Positions 39,405 through 41,180 of a stretch of DNA of 41,180 bases are shown in pieces. The stretch spans positions 223 to 41,402 of the forward strand of contig JAUMXY010000026.1 of assembly GCA_030528885.1 (NCBI GenBank), in the 5' to 3' direction. Both the position numbers and the translations under genes were made by a program. Position 1 is the stretch's first letter; each line of letters opens with the position of its first letter. This DNA is from Bacteroidales bacterium (GTDB lineage: Bacteria > Bacteroidota > Bacteroidia > Bacteroidales > Bacteroidaceae). A model generated the notes under the pieces. That model searched no databases and had not been told where the DNA came from. It saw nothing but the letters and a program-made list of their open reading frames with translations.

Positions 39405-40292
39405 CTACACACCCCCCTCCTTCCGTACAGCAGGAAGACCCGCATCCGACTCAATCACATCCCTGAACTGCTCCATCACACGCAAAGCATGAGGATCACC
39501 CGCAGCCGCCTGCTGCTGCATCTCAGCCTTCACACGCAGCCAAGCCTGACGGCTCTCCTCCTCACGGCGAGCCTTCTCCAGCTCCTCCTGCCGCAGCTGC
39601 TCATCACGCTGAGCCGACAGCTCAGAAGCCCTCGCAAGCCGCTCCGTCTCCTGGCGCATCTGCTGCAAAGCCTGACGATTATACCAATGCCCAAAATGAC
39701 AATAAGCGTCAGACACCTCCTTCTCCACCACACCCGAATTGCCCAGCTTACGCGCAAACAGCACCAGCAGCCCATCCAGCTCAGCCTCCGACAAACCATT
39801 CGACTCGCAAAACAAACGCCGCCACACCTCATTACCCCTCATCAAGCGAAGCATCTCATCGAGAGAGACTCTCTCTTCTCTCTCTTCTCTTTTTCTTATA
39901 TCTTTCTCATTTAAAAATGTGTCTCCGCTGTCATTTAGCAGCGCAAGCTCATCGCAAGCAGCAGCACAGACAGCATCATCACGCCACGCCGCAAGACGGT
40001 AAAACCACTGACGGCGATTGCCAGCACCCTCCTGACGGCACCTCACCAAACCAGCCCCCACCAGCTCATCACGGCAACGACCCACCGTCCGAGCAGTCAT
40101 CCCACACGACACAGCCAGCACACGGTCGCTCACACACAGCCACTCACACCAGCCACGGCGATTCTGCAACGCCAGCAAATGAACATACAAATGAGAAGAA
40201 GAAGCAGACAGCGACCCCCGCAAGCTGGCATCAAACAGCCGAAGGACATTCTGCACAAAAGGAGAAGAAGCACGAGACGACACAGTTTTCAT
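39405..40292 (-). CDS. Winged-helix replication-like protein with C-terminal coiled coil
   Basis: 295 residues from the ATG at 40292; the frame extends to 40355 without protein-like sequence. Residues about 15-110 look like a winged helix of phage replisome-organiser type (YVHLLALQNRRGW, LAVSCGMTARTVGRCRDELV). A charged linker (NEKDIRKREEREER) follows. Residues about 150-210 resemble the helical domain that contacts DnaB/DnaC-type partners. A long Glu/Arg/Gln coiled coil covers about 215-270. Probably a replication initiation or loading protein of a phage-like element. Its promoter faces that of the S24 repressor. Confidence 0.6.
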   Translation of the reverse strand: MKTVSSRASSPFVQNVLRLFDASLRGSLSASSSHLYVHLLALQNRRGWCEWLCVSDRVLAVSCGMTARTVGRCRDELVGAGLVRCRQEGAGNRRQWFYRLAAWRDDAVCAAACDELALLNDSGDTFLNEKDIRKREEREERVSLDEMLRLMRGNEVWRRLFCESNGLSEAELDGLLVLFARKLGNSGVVEKEVSDAYCHFGHWYNRQALQQMRQETERLARASELSAQRDEQLRQEELEKARREEESRQAWLRVKAEMQQQAAAGDPHALRVMEQFRDVIESDAGLPAVRKEGGV

Positions 40293-40343
40293 GGCAATAA
40301 TAAAAATATTTTTCAAACGAAACACTTTTTCAGACAAAAACAC

Positions 40344-40374
40344 TTGCAAATACAAGACTTAAGCCGTATCTTTG
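40344..40374 (+). promoter_or_regulatory. Promoter of the S24 repressor gene
   Basis: TTG (40344-40346), 20 bp, TATCTTTG (40367-40374). It directs transcription rightward from about 40381, toward the start at 40478. Confidence 0.7.
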
Positions 40375-40399
40375 CAGCGAAAAGTTTCAAACGCAACGC

Positions 40400-40430
40400 A
40401 AAGGTACACATTTCCCAACAATCACCCAAG
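40400..40430 (-). promoter_or_regulatory. Promoter of the replication-like gene, facing the repressor promoter
   Basis: Minus strand: TTG (40428-40430), 20 bp, TACCTTTG (40400-40407). It directs transcription leftward from about 40393, so it and the repressor promoter point at each other with overlapping starts. Confidence 0.65.
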
Positions 40431-40477
40431 CAAAACAACAAAAAAAACATACCCAACCAACAAAAAACCAAAACAAC

Positions 40478-41137
40478 ATGAACGACAGAGAAAAACTCAC
40501 AGCCCTCGTCGACCAGTTCGCCAGCGGCAACCAACGCATCTTCGCCCAGCTCATCGGAGTGCCACGCAGCAACATCGCCACATGGATGCACCGAGGCAGC
40601 ATCACAGCCAACGGACGAGAAGCCATACTCGACGCCTTCCCGCAAGTAAGCCGCGAATGGCTCATCGGACGCAACCCAAGCCACACCCCAGCACCCATGC
40701 TCAGCACACAGCCACAAACCATACACTTCAGCCGCCACGAACTCATACCATACTTCGAAGACTGCCGCGCCTCATGCGGCATCATCGAACAGCTCGACAA
40801 CCCCGAGCACGCCGAAGACCACATACACGTGCCAGGCATCAAAGGCAAAGCAGCCATCACAGCACAAGGCGACTCCATGCAGCCCACCATCCACGAAGGA
40901 GACCTCTGCATCATCGGCGACGAGACACCCCTCAGCGACATCAGCACACGCACCATCTACCTCATCGTCACACGCCAAGGGCACTGCATGTTCAAGCGCA
41001 TCTACGACGAAGGACCCACATCAGAGAAAATACTCGCCCTCTCCGAAAACCCCGACTACACACCCCACGCACAGCCCATCCACAAAGAAGACATCCTCCG
41101 CATCTACCCCCTCCGCAGCGTCGTCCACGTCCTCTGA
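40478..41137 (+). CDS. S24 / LexA-CI-like repressor
   Basis: 219 residues. The N-terminal helix-turn-helix is about 5-65 (FAQLIGVPRSNIATWMHRG, EAILDAFPQVSREWLIG). The C-terminal S24 peptidase domain is about 118-215, with the Ser in GDSMQPTI (S133) and the Lys in MFKRIYDE (K173), the catalytic dyad of self-cleaving repressors. LexA/CI relatives cut themselves when RecA-ssDNA filaments form. It probably represses the replication-like gene to its left through the shared promoter region. Third codon positions are almost all A or C, opposite to rightward genes such as the one at 6918. Confidence 0.85.
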   Translation: MNDREKLTALVDQFASGNQRIFAQLIGVPRSNIATWMHRGSITANGREAILDAFPQVSREWLIGRNPSHTPAPMLSTQPQTIHFSRHELIPYFEDCRASCGIIEQLDNPEHAEDHIHVPGIKGKAAITAQGDSMQPTIHEGDLCIIGDETPLSDISTRTIYLIVTRQGHCMFKRIYDEGPTSEKILALSENPDYTPHAQPIHKEDILRIYPLRSVVHVL

Positions 41138-41180
41138 AAAGCAAGAGGCACCCTAGGCAATTCCAGGTAGGCCCTCCTAT

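Noticed and set aside
36923-41137. Complete prophage
   Set aside because: No integrase, terminase, portal, capsid or tail genes in the window; only control, replication-like and lysozyme-like genes are seen.

Overview
The window looks like a chromosomal segment of an order Bacteroidales bacterium, most likely in or near Prevotellaceae. The grounds are repeated promoters of the Bacteroidetes type (TTTG or TTG, about 20 bp, then TAnnTTTG), a Bacteroidales fimbrial (type V-like pilus) operon, two LruC-type lipoproteins, a BspA-like leucine-rich repeat protein, C-terminal tails of the sorting-signal kind (GxYIxxGKKxxV), and a DUF4248/HU-type module. No rRNA, tRNA, CRISPR array or recognisable transposase was seen. 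Everything was read by eye, so family names are judgements from motifs and not database results.

Layout. 1-1125 is non-coding, low-complexity DNA: a C-rich arm, an AT-rich core and a G-rich arm that is an inverted relative of the first. 1.6-6.1 kb holds two adjacent genes for secreted surface proteins (a beta-helix-like protein and a 1160-residue multidomain protein). 6.5-8.0 kb has a strong promoter, a 42-residue membrane peptide and a DUF362 protein. 8.1-9.9 kb is a leftward ParA / small partner / nitroreductase operon. 10.3 kb carries a fragment of a DUF1016 (YhcG-like) nuclease gene. 10.5-20.2 kb is a six-gene leftward fimbrial operon, and a 235-bp structured repeat in direct orientation brackets it exactly. 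20.6-26.5 kb holds rmuC, a GH51 arabinofuranosidase and a GH27 alpha-galactosidase. 26.8-29.0 kb encodes a two-gene unit: a TIR / coiled-coil / transmembrane / seven-bladed WD40 protein and a periplasmic SH3b membrane protein. 29.1-30.4 kb is a COG0523 (CobW-like) metal GTPase with a histidine-rich insert. 30.7-36.7 kb carries two paralogous LruC-type lipoproteins with a BspA-like gene between them; the BspA-like gene lies between two identical 57-bp terminator repeats. 36.9-41.1 kb is a phage-like module: HU-like, DUF5675-like and P5-lysozyme-like genes leftward, an HU gene, DUF4248 and a winged-helix replication-like gene, and an S24 repressor whose promoter faces that of the replication-like gene.

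How the parts may work together. Much of the window serves the cell surface: pili, secreted repeat proteins, lipoproteins and plant-polysaccharide enzymes. The best candidate for an undescribed system is the TIR-WD40 / SH3b pair. The topology suggests a cytosolic TIR effector controlled by a periplasmic propeller whose near-identical blades differ mainly at a few positions. The second theme is repeat-bounded cassettes, in which terminator-bearing direct repeats flank the fimbrial operon and the BspA-like gene and offer a simple route for gain, loss or exchange by recombination. The third is a probable bistable repressor / replication-gene switch at the right end.
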